From the NCBI GenBank assembly GCA_007132315.1, contig SLOW01000202.1:1-14825 (forward strand): 14,825 nt of DNA. Direction: 5' to 3'. Of this stretch, positions 6,619-12,700 are shown in pieces (position 1 is the first letter of the stretch; each line of letters starts with the position of its first letter). Both the position numbers and the translations under genes were made by a program. The notes under the pieces are model-generated. The model searched no databases, was not told the DNA's origin, and saw only the letters and a list, made by a program, of their open reading frames with translations. Source of the DNA: Opitutales bacterium (lineage in GTDB: Bacteria; Verrucomicrobiota; Verrucomicrobiia; Opitutales; T3Sed10-336).

Positions 6619-8530
6619 AAAACCGCACGTCGAGACCGAGCATGCCGTTGATGCCGGGCATGGGATAACCGGGACGGTATTCGTAGCTTTGATCGGTGAG
6701 GTTCTCGCCGGCCAGGAACACCTCGCCTTCGACCCCGCCGGGAACGACATGAAAAGTGTAACTGATACGGCCGTTGAGCAGGTAATAGCTGTCCACACGG
6801 TAGGTGTTGCCCAAACCTTGCCGCCGTGAGCGGGGGCCGGTGTACATTCCGGAAACGCGTTGGGCGTCGAGACTGAGCTTGGCGTTTTCCACAAACCGCC
6901 AATTGAGGCCGGCGGTCAGGGTGGTTTCCGGCGTGTAAGGCAAGTCGTCCGGATCGCTTCGCAGAAAGGTGGCGCCGCCGAAAAACGAAAGCGTGTTGAC
7001 GGGATGGTAACGCACGGTCGCTTCGATACCGCTGGTGCGGTAGGACTCGATGTTTTCGAGCTCCTGGGGAGGTCCGGGCGGAGGGGGCGACATGACGTAG
7101 CGATTCCGGCCCTCGTCGCGGAACAAGACGAAATCCACCGCGGCTTGTCGCCAGGAATGACTGATGCCCGCTTCGTAGTGGTCGAGGGTTTCGGCGTGCA
7201 GGTCTCGCCAGCTGGTGTTGTTTACGCCGAGCACCCGTTCGACCTCCAGGCCGGGATAAAGGACGCCCCGGGAATAGCCGACATGAAGTTCGGTGTTGAC
7301 GTAACCGAACTTCAGTCCCGCGTGCGGCGCGGATTCCGAGCGGAAACGGTTGTGGTCGTAGTGGCGGAACCCTTTCGAGGGGACGAGGTAGAAGGCCTCT
7401 TCATCGCCGATAAACTGACTGAGGGCAAAGTACGGGGACGTGATCCGGCGCCGGAGTCCCTCCCAGGGGGGATCCTCGTGGCCGCTCTCGGCTTCGGTGA
7501 CATCGTGGTCGAGACCGATTCTCATGGCGCCATCCGGCCAGGCGTCGAAGTCCTCGCGCAGGCCCAGGCCGTAATGCCGGAACTTCCAGGTGGCGTCCGG
7601 CGTGCCGTCGGGGCGGGACAACTGCCGGCCGCGGCCACGGTTGTGGTAGAGCCGGAGGTCGCCGCTGAAGGCGTCGTAGGCATGTTCCAGCTTCACGAAA
7701 CCCAGGGTGGCTTCGGTGGCGTATTTGCCTTCGCGCTCTTCAGGCGGAGCGCCCTTGTCTCCGGGGTCCCACGCATGGTTGCGCGTGTGCAGGCCAAAGA
7801 TCGACACATACCAGTGCTCGTTCAGTTCCCGTCCCACGCGGGCGTAATAATTCTGCATCTCGCCGCTCGAACGGGTGCGGTGGCCGTCGGAAGAGCGAAA
7901 GCTCTGGCCCAGGTAGTAATCGGTCGGGCCGACCTTGCCGCCGTGTTCCGCCTTCTGCACGAAGGTGTTGTAACTGCCGCCGGCGACGTGCACGCGCGAC
8001 TCGAAGCCTTCGTGGGCGCGGCGTTTGGGAAGAATATTGACCGCGGCGAAGGCGTTGCCGAAGCGGTGAGGCTGAGGACTCTTGTAAACCTCGATGGCTG
8101 CGGCGGAATCGACGGAGAGCAAATCAAGCAGCGGGTGGTTCCAGAGGCCCATGTACATGGGCACGCCGTCGATGAAGGTTTTGATTTCCGATCCCGGACG
8201 GCTGGCGCCCATGCCGCGTATGAAGATGGCGCCTCCCTCCGAACCCCCGTGGGAGCCGACCGGGTTGTAGCGGGATATGTTGACTCCCGGAGTTTGCCGC
8301 AACGCGGTCCCCACATCCTGGGCGTTGAGAAGCCTGATCTGCTCTTCCGCGATCACGGTTGCGCCCGACCCGTAATCATCGATGACGTTGCCCTCGATGA
8401 TTGGAACGGCCACCACCACAACCGGCGACATGTCTTCGATCGCGGGAATCGTTTGTCCGGCCAGCGGCAGTGAGAATGGAAACGCGGGCGCGATAGCCGC
8501 CAGAAAAACGAGACAAGGATTCCGGATCAT
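6617..8530 (-). CDS. TonB-dependent outer-membrane receptor
   Basis: This 637-residue protein is a TonB-dependent active transporter of the outer membrane, a 22-stranded barrel closed by an N-terminal plug. Residues 1-26 (LVFLAAIAPAFPFSLPLAGQ at the end) are a signal peptide. SPVVVVA (35-41) is a plausible TonB box. The plug covers about 45-170, with GTALRQTPGVNISRYNPVG, GAIFIRGMGASRPGSEIKTF, IDGVPMYMG and AAIEVYKSPQPHRFGNAF. The barrel follows and ends in the family's terminal aromatic residue (LGLDVRF). No ExbB, ExbD or TonB gene is in the window. The ligand is unknown: siderophore, cobalamin, metal complex and oligosaccharide all fit. There is no clear Shine-Dalgarno sequence before ATG 8530. 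It is transcribed divergently from the aldo/keto reductase and convergently with chrA. Confidence 0.93.
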   Translation of the reverse strand: MIRNPCLVFLAAIAPAFPFSLPLAGQTIPAIEDMSPVVVVAVPIIEGNVIDDYGSGATVIAEEQIRLLNAQDVGTALRQTPGVNISRYNPVGSHGGSEGGAIFIRGMGASRPGSEIKTFIDGVPMYMGLWNHPLLDLLSVDSAAAIEVYKSPQPHRFGNAFAAVNILPKRRAHEGFESRVHVAGGSYNTFVQKAEHGGKVGPTDYYLGQSFRSSDGHRTRSSGEMQNYYARVGRELNEHWYVSIFGLHTRNHAWDPGDKGAPPEEREGKYATEATLGFVKLEHAYDAFSGDLRLYHNRGRGRQLSRPDGTPDATWKFRHYGLGLREDFDAWPDGAMRIGLDHDVTEAESGHEDPPWEGLRRRITSPYFALSQFIGDEEAFYLVPSKGFRHYDHNRFRSESAPHAGLKFGYVNTELHVGYSRGVLYPGLEVERVLGVNNTSWRDLHAETLDHYEAGISHSWRQAAVDFVLFRDEGRNRYVMSPPPPGPPQELENIESYRTSGIEATVRYHPVNTLSFFGGATFLRSDPDDLPYTPETTLTAGLNWRFVENAKLSLDAQRVSGMYTGPRSRRQGLGNTYRVDSYYLLNGRISYTFHVVPGGVEGEVFLAGENLTDQSYEYRPGYPMPGINGMLGLDVRF

Positions 8531-8788
8531 GACATGATGAGGTTATTAGACAACGCCGCACCGTCTGAGGAACGTTCTTATCGGATGCCTGACACGAAAG
8601 AGACAAACGACCTGAACGCATTGGACTACAGCCGGTTGAGAATGCGGGAACACCATTGATCGATTCGTCTCCAAAGTCAGTCGGGATACGACAACTTCCA
8701 GCGAGGTCAACGACAACAGCAAATCGCGACGGCCAAATGACCTTGAAGAATGCCCTTTGGTAGAGGTAACATCACAACCGAAACCATT
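8531..8788. other. Divergent intergenic region (TonB receptor / aldo-keto reductase)
   Basis: About 260 bases separate the start of the TonB receptor gene (minus strand) from the ribosome binding site of the aldo/keto reductase gene (plus strand), so promoters for both must lie here. I see no confident -35/-10 pair, no convincing metal-regulator operator and no cobalamin riboswitch consensus. Confidence 0.4.
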
Positions 8789-8796
8789 AAAGGAGG
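8789..8796 (+). promoter_or_regulatory. Strong Shine-Dalgarno deciding the aldo/keto reductase start
   Basis: AAAGGAGG lies 10 bases before ATG 8807. It is the best ribosome binding site in the window and selects this start over the in-frame ATG at 8750, which would precede the twin-arginine leader with unrelated residues. Confidence 0.75.
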
Positions 8797-8806
8797 AAAT
8801 ACCGCC

Positions 8807-9754
8807 ATGACCACTCGACGCAACTTTCTCAAATCCGCGCTGGTCGCCGCCGCCGGCGCCACGGGTCTCAATCGTTTGGCGGCGGATCAGGAAGCCCCCG
8901 TCCAGGTGGACCGGCGTCCGCTGGGACGCATCAAAGCCGAGATTTCCATCCTCGGGCTGGGATTGGGATCGGCCTACACACGGCCTTGGCAGGACCGTCC
9001 GGAAGAGAGTCACGCCCTGCTCAACATGGCGCTGGACCACGGCGTGAATTACTGGGACACCGCCAGGGGCTACGGCCCCAGCGAACGGATGATCGGACCC
9101 GTGGTCGAAAAGCGGCGCGATGAAATCTTCCTGGTCACCAAAAGTGGCAACCGCGATTACGACGGGTTCCTGCGCGATGTCGAGGCGAGCCTGAGCGACC
9201 TGCAGACCGACCGGATCGACCTGTTGCACATCTGGAATCTTCCCGCCGACGCGGATCTGGACCGGATCGAGAACGGCGCGCTGAAGGCGGTGCGGCGACT
9301 CAAGGACGAAAAAGTCATCGGCCATTTCGGGATTTCGGGCCACAGCGGCGCGGGAATCCTCATGGACGCCATCCACCGCTTCGATCCCGACGCGGTTCTG
9401 ACCGTGTTTCCCTGCACTCGCGAGGACGACGGCCGCTACGAGGACGAATTGCTGCCCCTGGCACGGGAACGGAACATGGGCGTTATCGCGATGAAAATGG
9501 TGCGTCACGCGCGCAACGCGGATCTGGAGGGAAGCGACCTGATTCGTTACGCGCTGAGCTTGCCGGGAATCCACTGTGGCGTGGTCGGCCTGGATATCGA
9601 GGCGCATCTGCGAGAGAACCTCAAGATGGCCACCGATTTCAAGCCTTTGAGCGACATGGAAAGCGCGTCGATTTGCCGTCGGGCTCAGGAAGCCCTGGCG
9701 CATGTCCCACGGCCTTGGGAACGCCCGGGATACCAGGACGGCACACCGGCCTGA
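8807..9754 (+). CDS. Tat-exported aldo/keto reductase
   Basis: This 315-residue protein is an aldo/keto reductase, a TIM barrel that reduces carbonyls or oxidises alcohols with NAD(P)H. It starts with a twin-arginine leader (TTRRNFLKSALVAAAGA, residues 2-18), so it is probably exported folded with cofactor, or membrane-anchored. The catalytic tetrad can be assigned as D84 (NYWDTARGYG), Y89, K112 (FLVTKSG) and H141 (DLLHIWN). SLSDLQTDRIDLLHIW is the usual barrel signature, and KAVRRLKDEKVIGHFGISGH follows in family order. The C-terminal part (LPGIHCGVVGLD) corresponds to the cofactor-binding end. The substrate is unknown. Tat-exported AKR-like proteins are common in Planctomycetes and Verrucomicrobia, often with sugar-related oxidoreductases. 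It appears to be a single-gene unit divergent from the TonB receptor. Confidence 0.9.
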   Translation: MTTRRNFLKSALVAAAGATGLNRLAADQEAPVQVDRRPLGRIKAEISILGLGLGSAYTRPWQDRPEESHALLNMALDHGVNYWDTARGYGPSERMIGPVVEKRRDEIFLVTKSGNRDYDGFLRDVEASLSDLQTDRIDLLHIWNLPADADLDRIENGALKAVRRLKDEKVIGHFGISGHSGAGILMDAIHRFDPDAVLTVFPCTREDDGRYEDELLPLARERNMGVIAMKMVRHARNADLEGSDLIRYALSLPGIHCGVVGLDIEAHLRENLKMATDFKPLSDMESASICRRAQEALAHVPRPWERPGYQDGTPA

Positions 9755-9849
9755 CAATCTCGATTTCGCATACCGGATTGCTGATCTCGGATTGCCGGAA
9801 TTCAGTGACAGCCATGCGGCAACCAATACACCTTTCCCGCGGCGCGGGA

Positions 9850-9876
9850 GCACCGCCCTCCAGGGGGCGCCGGTGC
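9850..9876. terminator. G+C-rich stem-loop, possible terminator of the aldo/keto reductase gene
   Basis: GCACCG (9850-9855) pairs with CGGTGC (9871-9876), with a CCC/GGG inner stem between. It is followed by a CTTTCCCCT tract rather than a pure T-run. It lies 95 bases past the stop codon. Confidence 0.35.
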
Positions 9877-9990
9877 GCCTTTCCCCTAGTCTGTCCTGCG
9901 ATGGAAATTCGATGCAATAAGTATCCTTCTTATAGGCGGAGGTGAAGCCGGAAATGATCATACGAATTTCTCTCGCAGGACACTAGCAGC

Positions 9991-10010
9991 CTGTCGGCGA
10001 AGCCCGACAG
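9991..10010. terminator. Perfect 7-bp hairpin downstream of the phosphoribosyltransferase operon
   Basis: CTGTCGG (9991-9997) and CCGACAG (10004-10010) enclose a 6-base CGAAGC loop. It sits 60 bases beyond the phosphoribosyltransferase stop on the minus strand. There is no T-run, so it may be a Rho-independent-like brake, an mRNA-end stabiliser or part of a dispersed repeat. Confidence 0.4.
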
Positions 10011-10070
10011 ACTTCTGGAGGGCTATATTCCCAGATGGCAGGCAATCAAACGCGAGAGGGCAGGATCGTT

Positions 10071-10499
10071 TTATTCTTCGTTCCAGGGCCAGCGAACGCA
10101 GCCCGACGGAAGATCCGGCATGACCACAATATCGGCGTTGCCCTTGAGCGCGACCGTCAGGATCCTCCTTGGACCGAGGTGACGCCTGGCCTCGGCGAAT
10201 GTTGCCCCGGAGACGGAAACGTCGTCCACCAGCAGCACGGTTCCAGCCGCATCCGAAAGAACCGCAGGCCGACCGACCAGCCGGGGCGAAGCGGTCTGGG
10301 GATTGTTGGCGTCATCGCGGAAAACAATGCGCATCGAATGGAGTGGCCGCGACAGCTGAAAAGCGACCAGCGAGGCCGGAACGCGGCCGCCCCGCAGCAC
10401 CGCGATCACCGCGGACACATCCGTAGGAAAACGCGCTTCCCGTACCGCCCGGGAAATCTCCTCGAACGGAACAAGTGGCTTTCCCGCATTACCGGTCAT
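10071..10499 (-). CDS. Small phosphoribosyltransferase (type I PRTase fold)
   Basis: This 142-residue protein is a type I phosphoribosyltransferase, an enzyme class that joins a nucleobase to PRPP. The PRPP-binding signature is clear: VLLVDDVSVSGATFAEA, two acidic residues followed by a Ser/Thr-rich loop. AVIAVLRGGRVPAS, about residues 30-44, is the pyrophosphate loop. It ends VRWPWNEE, a Trp-rich tail seen in xanthine/guanine-type enzymes that helps cover the base. The length is short but complete for COG2236-like PRTases. It follows the membrane-protein gene by 4 bases (TGA, TGGC, ATG), so the two are co-transcribed and probably translationally coupled. Salvage of a purine-type base in the cytoplasm is likely; the exact base is inferred and not shown. 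Confidence 0.85.
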   Translation of the reverse strand: MTGNAGKPLVPFEEISRAVREARFPTDVSAVIAVLRGGRVPASLVAFQLSRPLHSMRIVFRDDANNPQTASPRLVGRPAVLSDAAGTVLLVDDVSVSGATFAEARRHLGPRRILTVALKGNADIVVMPDLPSGCVRWPWNEE

Positions 10500-10503
10500 G
10501 CCA

Positions 10504-11052
10504 TCAAACGGACGCTGCCGGTGTGCCCCTCTGACGGCTCCCGAGCCAGCCGATAATCGCGAGAGCGATCAAGCCGGGCCAGGAGCGGGTGACGGTGCCC
10601 GTTAGGTGCGCCATGTAGGGAATGGGAACCAGCAAGTCGGGCAACAGCACGAGGAGTACACCGGAAAACGGTTTGGTCAGGAGATAGGCCGCCGGCCCCA
10701 TCCACCAGCGCGCTCCCAGTAGGGACACCAGCATCAGAACAAAGAGGACGAAGAGCAGGAGCTCCGCCATCAGCAAACCGGCCATTCCCGGCTCGGGATG
10801 CCCCATGAGCATGTGACTGACCCAGGGCACCAAGCCTGCCAGGGCGACCGCAATTCCCATGCGGAAGTAAATCGCCGCCAGCAGCGGCGCGTAAAAGATC
10901 GGAAGCAAACGGGCGCCGATCGGGGTTTCCGTGGACACGGGAAAAAAATGAAAAACAAACGGCAGGAGAGCCAATCCGGCGACCGCGAGTTGAAAATCGG
11001 AAATCACACCCGGAAACGCGGCTGTGCGAGCGAATGGCGTGGGAGACTTCAT
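10504..11052 (-). CDS. Multispanning membrane protein, possible nucleobase-uptake component
   Basis: This 182-residue hydrophobic protein has about five or six membrane segments: FQLAVAGLALLPFVFHFF, LLPIFYAPLLAAIYF, GIAVALAGLVPWVSHML, LLMAELLLFVLFVLMLVSLL, PFSGVLLVLLPDLLVPI and WPGLIALAIIGWL. The size and helix count resemble ECF-transporter substrate-binding (S) components, but I cannot name a specific family. Start: ATG 11052, with AGGGAG directly in front. An in-frame TTG at 11088 would add 12 residues and has no better ribosome binding site. It is the first gene of an operon with the phosphoribosyltransferase, which suggests uptake of a base that the enzyme then traps as a nucleotide. That role is inference only. 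Its 5' side faces the integrated element 120 bases away. Confidence 0.7.
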   Translation of the reverse strand: MKSPTPFARTAAFPGVISDFQLAVAGLALLPFVFHFFPVSTETPIGARLLPIFYAPLLAAIYFRMGIAVALAGLVPWVSHMLMGHPEPGMAGLLMAELLLFVLFVLMLVSLLGARWWMGPAAYLLTKPFSGVLLVLLPDLLVPIPYMAHLTGTVTRSWPGLIALAIIGWLGSRQRGTPAASV

Positions 11053-11171
11053 CTCCCTAATGATGCTTCGCGGGGCTTGGACGGACAAGGAGGAAGTGCG
11101 GATTCTTCATTGCCGGCAATCGACACGCACTGCCACATTTTGGGGCCATAAGATATTGATGTGCAAAATAT

Positions 11172-11242
11172 TGGCGGAGAGGGAGGGATTCGAACCCCCG
11201 GTGCCTTGCGGCACACCTGATTTCGAGTCAGGCACAATCGGT
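11172..11242 (-). tRNA. tRNA-Ser(CGA), 3' fragment: attachment-site half
   Basis: Read on the minus strand, this is the 3' part of a serine tRNA. It has an anticodon stem CCTGA/TCAGG with loop CTCGAAA (anticodon CGA at 11223-11225), a long serine-type variable arm (TGTGCC GCAA GGCACC), a T arm GGGGG TTCGAAT CCCTC, an acceptor 3' strand CCTCTCC, discriminator G and encoded CCA. The 5' acceptor strand (expected GGAGAGG) and most of the D arm are missing: the sequence leaves tRNA identity around 11241 and enters an A/T-rich leader of a recombinase gene. This is what remains when an element integrates within a tRNA gene. The intact copy should be at the other element end. Confidence 0.85.
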
Positions 11243-11323
11243 TTTTTCTGTATTCTTTTCCTATTGCTTTGCAATGCTTTACGAACTTTCAGTTTTCAAT
11301 GAAACCAGCCGAACCTTGTATTT

Positions 11324-11340
11324 TAGTGTCAATAGTGTCA
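11324..11340 (+). repeat. Tandem 8-bp direct repeat before the integrase
   Basis: TAGTGTCA occurs at 11324-11331 and again at 11333-11340, within the A/T-rich stretch between the tRNA fragment and the integrase start. It could be an integrase arm site or an operator. Confidence 0.35.
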
Positions 11341-11354
11341 CTGCTTTTGAAGCT

Positions 11355-12572
11355 ATGGCCAGAATTGCCAAAATCACGGTTTATCAGGACGGGGAACGGT
11401 ACGGCGTGAACGTTCCGGGAAGCCTTTCCCCCACGGGCAAGCGGCGGCGCTCCTTCTTTCGCAGCATCAAGAAGGCGAACGAGGAAAAAAAGCGGCTTTC
11501 CGATCAACTGAACAATTTCGGCAAGGAATCGACAATTTCCCCTTCGTTGGCGACCGATGCCCTAAAAGCGGCAAACCTGCTCAAGCCCTTCAACCTTTCC
11601 TTGACCGAAGCGGCACGAATGGCGGCGGATCAAAAGAAAAGGCAAAACGCTTCCGTTACCTTCGCCGAAGCCTGGGGGATCCACTTGGAATCTTTGGCGG
11701 CCAAAAGCGAAAAACATAAGCGCGAAACGGGATATATCGGCAAAAAGCTCCTTTCAGACTTCGGCAAAAAGCTTGTTGCTGATATTGGAGGCGAAGAACT
11801 GGAGCGGGCGCTTTCTGCGCATTACAAAACCCCCCACGGCTTCAACCTGGCGCTTCGATCTTTGTCCCCGGTCTTCAATCGGGCGCATCGCAAGGGCTGG
11901 GCTGGCGAAAACATTTGCTTGCGGATTGAAAAGAGAGATACCGGGCGGCGGGAGGTTCGGTTTTTATCAGTAGAAGAAGCAAAGAACGTTCTGGGCGCGG
12001 TTAGAGATCATCGAGAAAACAAAGCATTGCCGCAGTACCTGCGAAAAAACTGTTCTGATACCTTGGCTCCGGTTGCCTTAATGCTGTTCGCCGGGGTACG
12101 GCCTAATGAGGTTGCGCGGCTAACCTGGGAGAACGTGGATCTTTCGGAGGGGACGGTTTTTATCAGTAACGTAAAGGCCAAAACCGACCGGAGCCGATAT
12201 TTCGAGATGCCGGACACCTTGAGGAAATGGCTTGAAACCATCCCCCCGGAGGAAAGGCCAAAAGGCGGAACTATCGTCCCGAGAAACTGGCCAACCAAGT
12301 GGAAGGCCGTGCGGTACGCGGCGGGAATCAAAGAAATTCCTGATATTCTGCGAAAAACCTTCGTTACTTACCACCTGGCGGCGAATGGCGACATAAACAA
12401 AACCCGGCAAATCATCGGGCATGAGGTAGGCGACACGTTATTTTCCTATTACCGGGGCGCGGCGGCGAAGAAACGCGGGGAAGAGTTTTTTAGGCTGACT
12501 CCGGGGTGGGGGGCTCCTACCTCTCGCGACCAAGGAAAAACCAATCCTAGCGGCACTGGCGGGCCTTCCTGA
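11355..12572 (+). CDS. Tyrosine recombinase / phage-type integrase
   Basis: This 405-residue site-specific recombinase would integrate and excise the element through the neighbouring tRNA-Ser site. An N-terminal arm-binding region (MARIAKITVYQDGERYG) and a core-binding SAM-like domain (about 100-190, SVTFAEAWGIHLESLAAKS) precede the catalytic domain. Catalytic residues: R249 (GVRPNEVARLTW), K276 (NVKAKTDRSR), R333 (DILRKTFVTYHLA), H356 (IIGHEVGD) and Y365 or Y366 (LFSYYRGA). The HxxR histidine is replaced by Asp330. The tail from SYYRGAAAKKRGEEFFRL is like integrases I associate with Verrucomicrobiota. The reading frame is open from 11274, but the A/T-rich, repeat-bearing 11274-11354 looks non-coding, and MARIAKIT is a typical start. 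G+C content is lower than in the genes to the left. Confidence 0.88.
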   Translation: MARIAKITVYQDGERYGVNVPGSLSPTGKRRRSFFRSIKKANEEKKRLSDQLNNFGKESTISPSLATDALKAANLLKPFNLSLTEAARMAADQKKRQNASVTFAEAWGIHLESLAAKSEKHKRETGYIGKKLLSDFGKKLVADIGGEELERALSAHYKTPHGFNLALRSLSPVFNRAHRKGWAGENICLRIEKRDTGRREVRFLSVEEAKNVLGAVRDHRENKALPQYLRKNCSDTLAPVALMLFAGVRPNEVARLTWENVDLSEGTVFISNVKAKTDRSRYFEMPDTLRKWLETIPPEERPKGGTIVPRNWPTKWKAVRYAAGIKEIPDILRKTFVTYHLAANGDINKTRQIIGHEVGDTLFSYYRGAAAKKRGEEFFRLTPGWGAPTSRDQGKTNPSGTGGPS

Positions 12573-12602
12573 TATTCCAGGCAAAATAGCTTGCGTTGGT
12601 GT

Positions 12603-12624
12603 TGGGTTCCGGGGTAGGAACCCA
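12603..12624 (+). terminator. Stem-loop after the integrase gene
   Basis: TGGGTTCC (12603-12610) and GGAACCCA (12617-12624) form a perfect 8-bp stem with a GGGGTA loop, 30 bases beyond the integrase stop. There is no T-run. It is a candidate terminator that separates the integrase from the next gene. Confidence 0.45.
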
Positions 12625-12700
12625 GACAATTCCTCAATTATAACCTGCCCGCCGCAATTCGACTAAACGCCGAAATGGAATCAGAAAAATACTATTACGA

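Larger units (their letters stand above)
9755..10070. other. Intergenic region without a gene; two hairpins
   Basis: Convergent tail-to-tail spacer between the aldo/keto reductase and the phosphoribosyltransferase operon. I find no convincing coding frame on either strand. It holds two stable hairpins, listed separately. Confidence 0.55.

Noticed and set aside
6860..8473. 537-residue plus-strand open frame opposite the TonB receptor gene
   Set aside because: Antisense of a G+C-rich gene with a convincing signal peptide, plug and terminal Phe on the other strand. No motifs of its own.
8546..9961. 471-residue minus-strand open frame across the aldo/keto reductase
   Set aside because: It covers the whole promoter region and strong ribosome binding site of the plus-strand gene. 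The composition looks like antisense and no domain is recognisable.
9954..9986. Short peptide frame after an apparent ribosome binding site in the aldo/keto reductase to PRTase spacer
   Set aside because: It is only 10 codons long, with no conservation evidence or regulatory context that would make it a leader peptide for a plus-strand gene.
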